From the NCBI RefSeq assembly GCF_030124375.1, contig NZ_JASKLS010000007.1, positions 234,643-298,642 on the forward strand: DNA of 64,000 nt. The letters are read 5' to 3'. Position 1 is the first letter of the stretch. Every line of letters begins with the position of its first letter. Origin of the DNA: Sinorhizobium sp. 6-70. Lineage in GTDB: Bacteria; Pseudomonadota; Alphaproteobacteria; Rhizobiales; Rhizobiaceae. This document shows positions 55,089-64,000 of this stretch, one piece after another. The notes under the pieces were generated by a model. It was not told where the DNA came from. It saw nothing but the letters and a program-made list of their open reading frames with translations, and searched no databases. The position numbers and the translations under genes were made by a program.

Positions 55089-56387
55089 TCATTTCGCCAG
55101 CTTGGTGTCCATCAGCGCACGCGGCCATTCGACGCTGACGCGCGCACCCGGGCTGCCGTTTTCGAAGCGCAGCCGCGCCCCTGAGCGCTCCAGCAAAGTC
55201 TTGGCGATGAAGAGGCCGAGACCAAGGCCGCCGGCGCTGTCGTCCTTCTGTCGCTTGGTGACGTAAGGCTCGCCGATGCGCATGAGGATATCCGGCGAGA
55301 AACCGTCACCATCATCCTCGATCGTCACCTTCACGCGTTCGGCCGTGTGCTCCGCGGTGACGGTCACTTTCTTGCGCGCATAGTCGACCGCGTTTTCGAG
55401 CAGATTGCCGAGCCCGTACAGGATGCCTGCATTGCGGATGCCGACCGGTTCCGAGGCGCGATCGCCTTTTTCCTTAAGCTCGATCTCGATCCCGAATTCA
55501 CGGTGCGGCGCCATCACTTCCTCGATCAGCGAGGAAAGCGGCAGCAGCCGCATGTGTTCCTCGCTCTCGGACGAAAGGGTGGTCAGCCGCTTCAGGATAT
55601 CGCGGCAGCGTTCGCTCTGGCTGCGCAGGAGGTGAACGTCCTCGCCGAAGCGGGGGTCGTCGCCGAGCTCGCGCTCCATCTCCTTGGCGACGACGCTGAT
55701 GGTGGCGAGCGGCGTTCCGAGTTCGTGCGCGGCGGCGGCGGCGAGACCGTCGAGCTGCGATAGGTGCTTTTCGCGCTGGAGCACAAGCTCGGTTGCGGTC
55801 AGCGCTTCTGAGAGCTCGCTCGCCTCCAGCGAAACCCGGTAGGTGTAGAAGGCGGCAAACGCTGTCATCGAGACGATCGCAAACCAGATACCTGCCGTCA
55901 GTACCCGCGGGATCAGAAGGACGGTTCCCGGATACCAGGGCAGCGGGAAGGGCGAGAAGGCAAGCGCGGTAACGCCGATGACCGCAAAGCCCGCCAACAC
56001 GATACTGTGCGGCTTCGGCTGCGAGGCCGAGGAAATGATCACCGGCACGCACAGCAGCGGTGCGAAGGGATTGGCGAGGCCCCCGGTGATGAAGAGCAGT
56101 GCGGTCAACTGGGCGAGATCGAGGCCGAGCAGCGCGAAGGCGGCCGGCGGCGTCAATCGGTGCGTCGGCGGAAAGCGGATCGTGAGAAAGGTATTCAACA
56201 GCGCCAGGCTTGCAATCAGCGCCGAAGACGGAGCGAGCGGCAAGGGAAACTGCAGCCACAACGCTGTAATGATGACCGCGAGCGACTGGCCGCCCACGGC
56301 CAGCCAGCGCAGCCGAACGAGCGTCTGTAGTCTGAGGCTGCGATTGCTGTTCATGTCATTGTAATCGAGTGCCATTGCTGCTGCCAT
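55089..56387 (-). CDS. actS: redox sensor histidine kinase ActS (RegB/PrrB family)
   Basis: Membrane kinase of 432 aa for ActR. It has about six hydrophobic segments in the first 180 residues, including the quinone-binding motif GGLANPF. The H-box is AAAAHELGTPLATIS, and the redox-sensitive Cys of RegB proteins is in SERCRDILKRL. The ATPase domain has LLENAVDYA, DDGDGFS and GGLGLGLFIAK. The ATG at 56387 is preceded by GGGAAG; an ATG five codons later is also possible. Confidence 0.95.
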   Translation of the reverse strand: MAAAMALDYNDMNSNRSLRLQTLVRLRWLAVGGQSLAVIITALWLQFPLPLAPSSALIASLALLNTFLTIRFPPTHRLTPPAAFALLGLDLAQLTALLFITGGLANPFAPLLCVPVIISSASQPKPHSIVLAGFAVIGVTALAFSPFPLPWYPGTVLLIPRVLTAGIWFAIVSMTAFAAFYTYRVSLEASELSEALTATELVLQREKHLSQLDGLAAAAAHELGTPLATISVVAKEMERELGDDPRFGEDVHLLRSQSERCRDILKRLTTLSSESEEHMRLLPLSSLIEEVMAPHREFGIEIELKEKGDRASEPVGIRNAGILYGLGNLLENAVDYARKKVTVTAEHTAERVKVTIEDDGDGFSPDILMRIGEPYVTKRQKDDSAGGLGLGLFIAKTLLERSGARLRFENGSPGARVSVEWPRALMDTKLAK

Positions 56388-56480
56388 GCTGCCGCTTCCC
56401 GCTTCACCGCTGCGTCCGCCGAGATCGCAGTGTTCATATAATGCCCCAAAGCTGTCCGATCGCGGAATTATACCGTGGAT

Positions 56481-58940
56481 TCATGTACCACGCGGCTTGG
56501 CGCGTGTCGTTGGCATCGCGTTCGCCGGGTCCTCCGGCCAGGGATGCTTCGGATAGCGCCCGCGCATGTCGGCTCTTGCGTCCCGCCACGAACCGGCCCA
56601 GAAGCCCGGCAGGTCGCGTGTCGTCTGGATCGGGCGGTGGCCGGGCGAGATCAGCTCCAGGAGCAGCGGCAGCCGGCCGTTACCGATCGCCGGATGCACC
56701 TTAAGGCCGAAAAGCTCCTGTACGCGGATAGAAAGCAAGGGCTCGTCGCCATCGTAATGGATGGGATGGCGGTGTCCCGTCGGCGCTTCGAAGTGCGTCG
56801 GCGCGAGCTTACCAAGATCGCGCTGAAGATCGTAGGGAACGAGCGAAAGCAGACCTTCGGCGAGGTCATGGGCCTTGATCCCGTCGATACTGCCGGCGCC
56901 ATGCTGAAACGGCACGAACCAGTCGTCGAGGCGCGACAGCAATGCCTGATCCGAGACGTCCGGCCAGGGTTCGCCGATTGATCTGTGGAGAAAGCCGATA
57001 CGGTCGCGCAATTGCGCCGCTTCCTTCGAGAAAGGCAGGACTGCAAGCCCCAATTGCCGAACGCCGTCGGCGAGCGCGCGTGCGGCCGCTTCACCGCCCG
57101 GGCGCGAAAGCGGCGTTTCCTCGAAGATGATGGCGCCGAGCCGGGTGACGCGGCGCGCGCGCGCCTGGCGGCTCGCCCGATCGAAGAAGATCTGCTCCTC
57201 GCGCCGGATTGCCTCCGGCATATGTGCCTCGACGTCTGCCCTGGTGATTTCTGCGGCTGCCAATACGCGCTGCGCGCCCGCTCTTCCGGTCAGGTCGGCG
57301 ATGACCAGCATCCCCGCCGCGGCAAGTCGCTCGGTCTCCGACACCTCGGCGCCGCGTCCGTTCGCCATGACGAAGCGCCCGCGGCCGCCACGCTGGAGTG
57401 CGATCCGGTCGGGAAAGGCATGCATCAGCAATGGACCCGGCAGCGCGCTTTCGCCATTGCTCTTCTGTGCCTTTAGGTCGGCCGCCATGCGTCTTGCCAG
57501 ACCCCGTGCGGCGTCCGCACGATCGCCGCGGTCCGCCCGGAACCGGCGCAGGCGCTCCTCGAGATCGAGACTGTTGCCGCCAAGGCCCTGCTCGGTCAGC
57601 ATCACCGCCAGCAGGCAGGCTTCCTGTGCCTCGCCCTCTTCGGCCGCCGAGACTGCCATTGCCGCCAGCCGGACGGGCAATGCGAGATCGCGAATCCGGC
57701 GCCCGCGCGGCGTCAGTGCGCCGTTGTCATCGAGCGCTCCAAGCTCGATCAGCAGGCTGCGCGCCTCGCGCAACGTCGTCTCCGGCGGCGGGTCGATGAA
57801 GGCGAGCGACGATGGATCGGCGACGCCCCAATGGGCGAGATCGAGCAGAAGACCCGAAAGATCGCTCGCAAGGATCTGCGGCGGCGTGAAGGCCGCAAGG
57901 GCTGCGGTCTGGCCTGGGTGCCACAGGCGTATCGCGATTCCTGGCTCCGTTCGTCCGGCGCGCCCGGCGCGCTGGTCGGCGGAAGCCCGTGATACGCGCA
58001 CGGTCTCAAGCCGCGTGATCCCTGTCGAGGCTTCGAACACCGGCAGCCGTTGCAGACCGCTGTCGACGACAATCCGCACGCCGTCGATGGTGATCGACGT
58101 TTCGGCGATCGACGTCGCAAGCACGACCTTGCGCGTGCCGGCAGGTGCCGGTCGTATCGCCGCGTCCTGCTCCTTCTGGCTCAGATTGCCGTAGAGCGGC
58201 ACGATCGCAGTCGTCTCGTCGAACCGCCTGGCGAGACGCTCAGCGGTGCGGGTGATTTCCGCCTGCCCCGGGAGGAAGGCGAGGATCGAGCCCGCTGCGG
58301 ATCGGTGCGCGTCCACGATGGCACGCGTAACCGCGTCCTCGGCGCTCTCGCCAGCGCTCCTGTCCTCGTAGCGAATATCGATCGGAAAGCTGCGGCCCTG
58401 GCTTTCGATGACCGGAGCATCGCCGAGCAGCTTGGCGACCCGCCCGACGTCGAGCGTTGCCGACATGACGACGATCTTCAGGTCGTCGCGCAAGGCCGAT
58501 TGCACGTCGAGCGCCAACGCCAGGCCGAAATCGGCGTCGAGCGAGCGCTCGTGGAATTCATCGAAGAGCACGGCAGAAATGCCGGAGAGTTCCGGATCGT
58601 CGAGGATCATCCGGCTGAAGACGCCTTCGGTCACCACCTCGATCCGGGTCCGCGCCGATATCCTGTTGTCGAGCCGCATGCGATAGCCGACGGTCTCGCC
58701 GACCTTTTCTTCGAGCAGTTCGGCCATCCGTCCCGCGGCCGCACGAGCGGCGAGCCTGCGCGGCTCCAGCAGGATCACCTTGCCGCCCTTGAGCCAGGGC
58801 TGATCCAGAAGGAAGAGCGGCACAAGCGTCGTCTTGCCGGCGCCGGGCGGCGCCGAGAGCACGACGGACGCCGCCTTTTTGAGCGCTTCGCCCATACGGG
58901 GCAGAATGTCACGAACCGGCAGTGGCGGAAGATCGCGCAT
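56481..58940 (-). CDS. hrpB: ATP-dependent RNA helicase HrpB
   Basis: DEAH-box helicase of 819 aa. Motifs: APPGAGKTTLVP (I), FDEFHERSLD (II, DEFH), MSATLD (III), LATSIAETSITIDG (V) and QRAGRAGRTEPG (VI). The HrpB C-terminal domain follows (LPLLLELISPGHRPIQTTRDLPGFW). Role in RNA metabolism is assumed from the family. Its ATG shares one base with the ynjD-like stop (TGATG), so it is translated at the end of the ABC transporter operon. Confidence 0.95.
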   Translation of the reverse strand: MRDLPPLPVRDILPRMGEALKKAASVVLSAPPGAGKTTLVPLFLLDQPWLKGGKVILLEPRRLAARAAAGRMAELLEEKVGETVGYRMRLDNRISARTRIEVVTEGVFSRMILDDPELSGISAVLFDEFHERSLDADFGLALALDVQSALRDDLKIVVMSATLDVGRVAKLLGDAPVIESQGRSFPIDIRYEDRSAGESAEDAVTRAIVDAHRSAAGSILAFLPGQAEITRTAERLARRFDETTAIVPLYGNLSQKEQDAAIRPAPAGTRKVVLATSIAETSITIDGVRIVVDSGLQRLPVFEASTGITRLETVRVSRASADQRAGRAGRTEPGIAIRLWHPGQTAALAAFTPPQILASDLSGLLLDLAHWGVADPSSLAFIDPPPETTLREARSLLIELGALDDNGALTPRGRRIRDLALPVRLAAMAVSAAEEGEAQEACLLAVMLTEQGLGGNSLDLEERLRRFRADRGDRADAARGLARRMAADLKAQKSNGESALPGPLLMHAFPDRIALQRGGRGRFVMANGRGAEVSETERLAAAGMLVIADLTGRAGAQRVLAAAEITRADVEAHMPEAIRREEQIFFDRASRQARARRVTRLGAIIFEETPLSRPGGEAAARALADGVRQLGLAVLPFSKEAAQLRDRIGFLHRSIGEPWPDVSDQALLSRLDDWFVPFQHGAGSIDGIKAHDLAEGLLSLVPYDLQRDLGKLAPTHFEAPTGHRHPIHYDGDEPLLSIRVQELFGLKVHPAIGNGRLPLLLELISPGHRPIQTTRDLPGFWAGSWRDARADMRGRYPKHPWPEDPANAMPTTRAKPRGT

Positions 58941-59605
58941 CAGGTCTCTGCCTCGCTCCCGACCTCGATCACTCTGCCGCCGGCCGCCTCCGCGTCAGCG
59001 CCGTCATGGGTAACGAGGATAATCGGCACGCCCGCAGCTTTCGCTTTGGAGAAGACCAGCGCGCGGGTCTGCTGCCTGAGTGCCGCATCGAGTTTCGAAA
59101 AAGGTTCGTCCAGCAGGAGGTAATGCGGCGCCGACACGAGCGTCCGCTGCAGCGCCACGCGTGCCTTCTGGCCGCCGGAAAGCGTTTCCGGATCGCGATT
59201 GAAGAAGCCGGCGAGCCCGACCTGTTCGAGTGCCTGCTCGGCGATCTGTCGTCTCATCCTATGTCCTTTTACCGCCTGCGGTATCGCGAACACGATGTTG
59301 CCGCCGACCGAGAGATGGGGGAAAAGCAGGGGATCCTGAAACAGGATGCCGGCGCGGCGTTCGTTTGCCGGGACATCGGTCAGGTCTCTGTCCCCGATCA
59401 GAATTCGACCGGTGACGCGGAAGGCCGGATCGAGAAACCCGCCGGCAAAGGCGAGCAGCGTCGACTTGCCGGAGCCGGACGGGCCCATCAAGGTCAGAAC
59501 CTCGCCGGGCATTACCGTCGCCGATACGGACAGCAGCGTTCGCTCCGCGAGCCCAATCGTCACATCCGCCAGCATAAGCGGCATCGGGTCGTCAACCGCC
59601 TGCAT
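58940..59605 (-). CDS. ynjD: ABC transporter ATP-binding protein, YnjD-like
   Basis: Import ATPase of 221 aa: Walker A GPSGSGKS, signature LSGGQKARVAL, Walker B LLLDEPFSKLD and the His loop VTHDGADA. It resembles ThiQ and YnjD. The adjacent permease and binding-protein genes match the YnjBCD set better than a thiamine transporter. It starts exactly after the permease stop and overlaps hrpB by one base. Substrate unknown. Confidence 0.88.
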   Translation of the reverse strand: MQAVDDPMPLMLADVTIGLAERTLLSVSATVMPGEVLTLMGPSGSGKSTLLAFAGGFLDPAFRVTGRILIGDRDLTDVPANERRAGILFQDPLLFPHLSVGGNIVFAIPQAVKGHRMRRQIAEQALEQVGLAGFFNRDPETLSGGQKARVALQRTLVSAPHYLLLDEPFSKLDAALRQQTRALVFSKAKAAGVPIILVTHDGADAEAAGGRVIEVGSEAET

Positions 59606-61306
59606 TCACATCCTCATTGCGCGACGGCTGCGGAATAGCAATTGAGGGCCAAGCGACGCAACGAGAAATGCGAGAAAGGGGAGAGCCGCCTGGACGAGCG
59701 CATAGACGCCGATGACGCGCCGGTCGCCACCCGCCGAAAGAGCGACCGCCTCGGTGGTGACGGTGCTTAGCCGGCCGGCCCCGACCAGCACTGTCGGAAG
59801 GTAAAGGCTTACCGACACCGAAAACCCGACGGTAAGGGCGGTGAGGCAGGCTCGAAACAGAAGCGGCAGCCGGATCGTCAGGAGCACCCGCAGCGGCGAT
59901 TTCCCGAGCCCGGCGGCTATCCGCTCGAAGCGTGGGTCGAGTTCGCGCCACGGTGCCGACAGCGACAGGAGGACATAGGGCAAGACAAACAGCAGATGGA
60001 CTGCGAGCACGCTTGAAAACGCGGGCGTGAAGCCGATCGAGATCGCCAGGATCTGCAAACCGAAGACGAAGCTGATCTCGGGCACGATGAGCGGCAGATA
60101 GAGAAGCTTGTAGGTTGCGCCATTGCCGCCCCGACCGTCTCGATGAAGCAATGAAACCGCGATGACCAATGCCAGCGCCGAGGCGGAGAGGGCGAGCCCC
60201 ACGGTCGTCAGAAGCGGCTCGGTGATCTGCGGCAGCACGCGCAGCCAGATCTTGGCCGTAATCGCTCCCGGCAGTGCTTTCGGAAACGGCCAGAGACCGG
60301 CGACGGACCAGATGAAGAGGGCGCCCAGTCCCGAAAATATGATGACGGCACAGCCGGCCATGGCCAATCCTGACGTTGCGCGAAGCAGCTGGTCCTTCCG
60401 GAGCCGCGTCCCTGCAAGCGTCATGAAGGTCAGTCCGAACTTTCCGATCCGTTCGAGCGCGAGCCAGATTCCGATCGCCGCAAAGACGACGAAGAGTTGC
60501 AGCAACGCTCCTGCCGAGGCAAGGAACCGCATCTTGAGGTCGTGATCGGCGGCCCAATGGGCGATGCGCACAGGCAGTGTCGCCGGCAGTTGCGGACCGA
60601 GGATCATCGCGACATCGACGACGGAGACCGAATAAACGAGCACCGCGAACACCGGCAGCCGGATCTGGCTGTAGAGCGTCGGCCAGAGGCTGATCAGAAA
60701 GCCGGACACACGTCCGTAGCCAAGCGCTGCCGTCATCTGCCCGGCCCTGCGCAGCGGAATTTGCGGCAAGGCCGCGAGCGTCACCAGGAAGAGAAAGGGG
60801 ACCTCCTTGGTGACGAGCCCAGCGATCATCGAAAGCGCAAAGGGGTCGTTGGGCAGAAGCCAGTCCGGCGGCCGCGTGAAGCCGGTCAGCTCCGGCGAGA
60901 TCAGCCGGAGAAGCAGGCCGGAAGGCGCGATGAGAAAGGCGAGCGCGAAGGCGGCGGCGGCATGCGGTACCGCAAGCAGCGGCGAAACCAGATGGTGGAC
61001 CCGCGCAAAAACCGGCATCCCCGCAAAGCCGGCAATGAAGGTTCCGACAATTGCAAGCGCCGCAAAGGTGGTGATCAGGCCCGCCGCCAGGGCGACGAGG
61101 ACGGATCGAAGGATGTGGGGCTGGCCGGCAAGCTCGGCGAGATGTGCCGTCGTCGGATGAAGACCGCCGAGAGCGGGCAGGTAGCCGAATGCCGGCAGGA
61201 TCGTTCCGGCGACCCCCGCTAGGACCGGCAGTCCAAGGATGATGACAAGGAGGCCGTTGCCGCTGGGCGAGTAGGTGATCCCTCGGTCTTTAGTTCGCTG
61301 CCCCAT
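59606..61306 (-). CDS. ynjC: ABC transporter permease, YnjC-like
   Basis: 566-aa inner-membrane protein with about twelve hydrophobic segments, made of two fused binding-protein-dependent permease modules. EAA-like loops are seen around AAALGYGRVSGFLISLWP and RIAAGLGKSPLRVLLTIRLP. This duplicated form is typical of iron/thiamine/YnjC-type systems. Its start overlaps the end of the binding-protein gene by 17 nt. Confidence 0.88.
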   Translation of the reverse strand: MGQRTKDRGITYSPSGNGLLVIILGLPVLAGVAGTILPAFGYLPALGGLHPTTAHLAELAGQPHILRSVLVALAAGLITTFAALAIVGTFIAGFAGMPVFARVHHLVSPLLAVPHAAAAFALAFLIAPSGLLLRLISPELTGFTRPPDWLLPNDPFALSMIAGLVTKEVPFLFLVTLAALPQIPLRRAGQMTAALGYGRVSGFLISLWPTLYSQIRLPVFAVLVYSVSVVDVAMILGPQLPATLPVRIAHWAADHDLKMRFLASAGALLQLFVVFAAIGIWLALERIGKFGLTFMTLAGTRLRKDQLLRATSGLAMAGCAVIIFSGLGALFIWSVAGLWPFPKALPGAITAKIWLRVLPQITEPLLTTVGLALSASALALVIAVSLLHRDGRGGNGATYKLLYLPLIVPEISFVFGLQILAISIGFTPAFSSVLAVHLLFVLPYVLLSLSAPWRELDPRFERIAAGLGKSPLRVLLTIRLPLLFRACLTALTVGFSVSVSLYLPTVLVGAGRLSTVTTEAVALSAGGDRRVIGVYALVQAALPFLAFLVASLGPQLLFRSRRAMRM

Positions 61307-62516
61307 ATCGCCGGGTCCACTCTGCTTCGATTCGCGTCATCCAGTCCGGATGCGGCTCGTCGAGCGCAGGTCCAAGTTGGTCGGGGCCGAGCGTCGCGAC
61401 GCCGAGATCGAGTGCTTCGAAGGCTTGTCGCTCTGCGGCCGGCAGCTTTGCCAGCGACAGGACGGTCGGATCGCCCCAGATTTTCGGGTCCTGCTTGTGC
61501 AACTGCGCCTCGGGCGAGAGCAGGAAATTGGCGAAGAGCAGCGCCCCCGCCTTCGCCGATGCATTGTAGGGAATCGCGACGAAATGCGTGTTGCCGAGTG
61601 TGCCGCCCGAAAAGACGAAGGAACGCACGCTGTCCGGCAGCTCTCCATTGGCGATCGCCGCCGACGCTTCCGCCGGATTGAAGGCGAAAATGATGTCGAG
61701 CTCGCCATCGGCGAACTTCTGCTTCATGTCGGGGTAGTTCTGCGGATACGCCTTGCCCTCGCGCCAGAGCAGCGGCGTGAGCTTGTCGAGATAGGTAAAG
61801 AGCGGCGCTGCATCCGCGGCAAAGGTCGCTTCGTCGACGGGCTTTTGCAGCTTGGATTTGTCGGGGATCAGCTCGGTCAGTACCTGTTTGAGGAACGACG
61901 AGCCGGTGAAGTCCGGCGGCTGCGGATAGGAGAAACGGCCGGGATTGGCTTCGGCCCATTTGAGCAGATCCGCGGCCGAATCGGGCAGCTTGGCGCTCGG
62001 GGTTCGCGCCGAATCGTGGAAGAAAACGAGCTTGGCGCCACCCCACGGGCTTTCCAGTCCCTCGGTCGCTGTCGTGAAATCGCTGAGAACTGTCGGTTTG
62101 GTCTCGTGATCGACATAGATCCAGTTCGGCAGTTTCGTCGCCCAATCGGGAGAGAAGAGCAGGCCTTCGCGTTTCATCGCGGCAAAGTTTTCGCCGTTGA
62201 TCCAGACGAGATCGACAGCGCCGTCCTGGTCTTTTCCGGCGGATTTTTCGGCGACGACCGTCGCGACCGCCTTTGCCGTGTCGTCGAGCTTCACATGGAC
62301 GACGGTGACGCCATAACGCGCCTTCATTTCGTTACCGGCCCATCTGATGTAGGCGTTGACGTTTTCCGCTCCGCCCCAGGCGTTGAAATAGACAGTCTGG
62401 CCCTTGGCTTCCGCGACGACCGAATTCCAGTCGTTGACGTCGAGCGCGGCCGCTTGGCCCGCGAGAGCGAGCGCCAGGATTGCGGCCGTGATGAACTGTC
62501 TTGCCCGCCGGATCAT
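61290..62516 (-). CDS. ynjB: ABC transporter substrate-binding protein, YnjB-like
   Basis: Periplasmic binding protein of 408 aa. Signal peptide at residues 1 to about 25 (FITAAILALALAGQAAA). The segments TVYFNAWGGAENVNAYIRWA and VHVKLDDTAKAV, DLVWINGENF and IPYNASAKAGALLFANFLLSP match YnjB (extracellular solute-binding family 1). The ATG at 62516 is selected because GGAG lies seven bases upstream; a GTG at 62534 is in frame but near a repeat. The ligand of YnjB proteins has not been established as far as I know. Confidence 0.88.
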   Translation of the reverse strand: MIRRARQFITAAILALALAGQAAALDVNDWNSVVAEAKGQTVYFNAWGGAENVNAYIRWAGNEMKARYGVTVVHVKLDDTAKAVATVVAEKSAGKDQDGAVDLVWINGENFAAMKREGLLFSPDWATKLPNWIYVDHETKPTVLSDFTTATEGLESPWGGAKLVFFHDSARTPSAKLPDSAADLLKWAEANPGRFSYPQPPDFTGSSFLKQVLTELIPDKSKLQKPVDEATFAADAAPLFTYLDKLTPLLWREGKAYPQNYPDMKQKFADGELDIIFAFNPAEASAAIANGELPDSVRSFVFSGGTLGNTHFVAIPYNASAKAGALLFANFLLSPEAQLHKQDPKIWGDPTVLSLAKLPAAERQAFEALDLGVATLGPDQLGPALDEPHPDWMTRIEAEWTRRYGAAN

Positions 62517-62537
62517 GCGCCGCTCCGTCTCCACTTC

Positions 62538-62609
62538 TGCATGTTTCCTTAAATCCTAGCCGATTTAGGGATAAAAACATGCAGCATTTCAAAGTGCTAC
62601 AGCTGTCGT
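62538..62609 (-). repeat. RIME-like element, copy 8 (reverse orientation)
   Basis: Reverse-complement copy: CTGCATGTTTCCTTAAATC ... GATTTAGGGATAAAAACATGCAG, then AAAGTGCTACAGC. The first palindrome beyond 62610 is decayed. Directly upstream of the ynjB-like gene. Confidence 0.75.
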
Positions 62610-62725
62610 GCGAGCGTAGGCCGCGTGCCGCTCGCGTCAATGCGCGCCAGCGGCCGCCCCTCTCACGATTCGGTGAAACCTGTCCCCGGATGCCGGACAC
62701 GGAACGGCATGATCGCCTGCGTCGA

Positions 62726-63673
62726 TCAGCTGTTGTCTCGCTGCGCTTCGAAGGCCAGCACTGCGCCGGCCAGATCTTCCAATGCGGCGCCGACTGACTT
62801 GAACAGCGTGATTTCCTCGGCTTTCGTGCGGCCGGGATGCGCGCCGCGGGCAAGGTCGAAGAGATCGGCGCAGATCGCATCCTCGGTGATCACGCCTGAG
62901 CGGATCGCCTGGACGATATCACCGCCTTCGCTGAGTGCGCCTTCGCGCGTGTCGACGAAGATGCTGGAGCGCTCGGCGGCGCGGTCGTCCGATTCGCGCA
63001 TGGTCGGCTTGAAGGCGCCGATCAGGTCGAGATGCGCGCCCGGTTTCAGCCAATCGCCGCGGATCAGCGGTTCCGAGGAAAGGGTAGCGCAGGAAATGAT
63101 GTCCGCCTCGCGCGCCGCCGCCTCGAGATCGGTCGCGATCGTCACCGCGATATCCTTGAGGCTGAGCTCCTTGGCCGTCGCTTCGGCCTTTCTTGGATCG
63201 CGGCCCCAGATCGTCACATTGCGGATCGGGCGAACGGATGCGTGCGCCTCGATGACATTCGTCGACAGCCGGCCGGTGCCGACCATCAGCATCCGGCTTG
63301 CATCCTTGTGGGCGAGATAGCGGGCGGCGAGTGCCGAAGCGGCGGCGGTACGCCGGGCAGTCAGTTCGCCGCCATCGACGATCGCCAGCAATTCGCCGGT
63401 CCTGCCGGAAGAAAGAAGATAGCTGCCATGAATGGCGGGAAGTCCGCGCGTCTGGTTGCCGGGGAACACCGAAACCATCTTGACGCCGACATAGGCGCCT
63501 GGCTGCCACGCGGGCATCAGAAGCAGCGTTGCGTCCGCCTCACCCGGAACCGCGACATCGTGATGATGGCGCACGGGCATGACGCATCCTTTGGCGAACA
63601 TGTCGCCGAGCGCCTTGATAAGCCCGTCCCATGGTAGAGCCGCGCGCGTCTGCGTCGCATCCAGTACCAGCAT
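62726..63673 (-). CDS. ornithine cyclodeaminase / mu-crystallin family protein
   Basis: NAD(P)-dependent protein of 315 aa. Features: GVKMVSVFPGNQTRGLPAIHGSYLL, VDGGELTARRTAAASALAARYLA, the nucleotide loop MVGTGRLSTNVIEA, ATLSSEPLIRGDWLKPGAHLDLIGAF and the conserved C-terminal GAALEDLAGA. Besides ornithine cyclodeaminase, this family includes ketimine (pyrroline-2-carboxylate) reductases and alanine dehydrogenases, and sequence alone does not decide. It stands alone, upstream of a likely rRNA promoter on the other strand. Confidence 0.9.
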   Translation of the reverse strand: MLVLDATQTRAALPWDGLIKALGDMFAKGCVMPVRHHHDVAVPGEADATLLLMPAWQPGAYVGVKMVSVFPGNQTRGLPAIHGSYLLSSGRTGELLAIVDGGELTARRTAAASALAARYLAHKDASRMLMVGTGRLSTNVIEAHASVRPIRNVTIWGRDPRKAEATAKELSLKDIAVTIATDLEAAAREADIISCATLSSEPLIRGDWLKPGAHLDLIGAFKPTMRESDDRAAERSSIFVDTREGALSEGGDIVQAIRSGVITEDAICADLFDLARGAHPGRTKAEEITLFKSVGAALEDLAGAVLAFEAQRDNS

Positions 63674-64000
63674 TTCGATACCTCCCTGTGCAAAAATCCG
63701 AGCGACACTAACAGTGTTTGACGGCTGCCGAAATGCGCGTTCGGAAGCGAGGAAGACGCCATCTAGCGAGAGGGAGGCCCGCCGGCTGAGATTTTACCAA
63801 GTGGTCAACCTTTTCCGCACGCATTGATAGAGCTTCGACGGTGATTTTCCCGTCAACAAGAAATCAATCAACGATTTCAGCATCTTATCTTTTTTTGACG
63901 ATTTTTTGAAAATGGATGTTGACGTGTCGGAGGTGGTGGGTCTATAAGCCCGATCACTGACGAGGGCGGCGGCGCTGCTGGCGACGATGACCTTCGCTCT
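63674..64000. other. right-edge intergenic region with probable rRNA operon promoter
   Basis: 327 nt: leader of the cyclodeaminase-family gene on the left, then an AT-rich upstream tract (about 63850-63915) and the promoter at 63919-63948. A GC-rich leader follows to the window end (CGATCACTGACGAGGGCGG...). No coding region. Confidence 0.6.
63919..63948 (+). promoter_or_regulatory. strong sigma-70-like promoter, probably of an rRNA operon
   Basis: -35 TTGACG (63919-63924) and -10 CTATAA (63942-63947) with a 17-nt spacer, preceded by an AT-rich tract resembling an UP element. The downstream leader (ATAAGCCCGATCACTGACGAG) resembles, from memory, the region upstream of 16S rRNA genes in Rhizobiaceae. 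The rRNA itself would lie beyond the window. Confidence 0.65.

Noticed and set aside
58940..59605. Thiamine transporter ATPase ThiQ
   Set aside because: The neighbouring binding protein matches YnjB rather than ThiB, so a thiamine system is less likely.

Overview
This is chromosomal DNA of a Rhizobiaceae bacterium, most probably Sinorhizobium/Ensifer. The evidence is the high GC content; the order chvI-chvG-hprK-manX-ptsH-ahcY beside an ATP-type pckA; divL-tsaE/amgK-murU-addB-addA-trxA; intracellular phaZ; actSR; and many rhizobial intergenic repeats, including a RIME-type element between chvI and chvG where RIMEs were first described. Species cannot be fixed by eye. No phage, insertion sequence, plasmid or CRISPR signature was seen; nearly everything looks like core genome.

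Layout. (1) 1-6846, plus strand: a sugar catabolic cluster, probably for L-fucose or a related sugar. It holds an aldose dehydrogenase (cut by the left edge), a ribose-type ABC transporter (binding protein, double ATPase, permease), a zinc sugar/polyol dehydrogenase and a sugar lactonase. (2) 7174-9885: PHB depolymerase phaZ, a DUF2852 membrane protein and a YgjP-type metallopeptidase. (3) 10188-15336: trpF-trpB-trpA-accD-folC, converging on trxA at a bidirectional terminator. (4) 15428-27377, minus strand: a tightly packed unit read divL, tsaE-amgK fusion, murU-like, addB, addA, trxA. It joins cell-cycle control, tRNA t6A synthesis, cell-wall sugar salvage, recombinational repair and thiol redox. 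(5) 27774-33498, minus strand: chvI, chvG, hprK, manX (EIIA), ptsH (HPr), ahcY. This is the acid/envelope two-component system joined to a PTS phosphorelay. pckA diverges from chvI and is followed by arfB, a kbp-like LysM protein and alkB.

(6) 37700-42461, minus strand: hisB, a small membrane protein, hisH, hisA, hisF, hisE, coaA. (7) 42893-45259, plus strand: hslV, a GNAT acetyltransferase and hslU, translationally overlapping. (8) 45559-52692: a DUF1402 exported protein, a cytochrome P450, a HyuA-like protein and malate synthase G. (9) 52929-63673: an L,D-transpeptidase lipoprotein, mmcB, actS-actR, then ynjB-ynjC-ynjD-hrpB (an ABC importer of unknown substrate plus a helicase) and an ornithine-cyclodeaminase-family reductase. 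The right edge holds a strong sigma-70-like promoter and leader, probably of a ribosomal RNA operon lying just outside.

Intergenic DNA is the least explained layer. There are eight RIME-like copies, two long mosaic repeats that each sit exactly between convergent genes, three or four copies of another inverted-repeat family, and a nearly perfect 41-bp palindrome upstream of glcB. The most distinctive protein-level observations are the DivL pseudo-kinase (Tyr in place of His), the TsaE-AmgK fusion, AccD without its zinc-ribbon cysteines, and the acetyltransferase embedded in hslVU.
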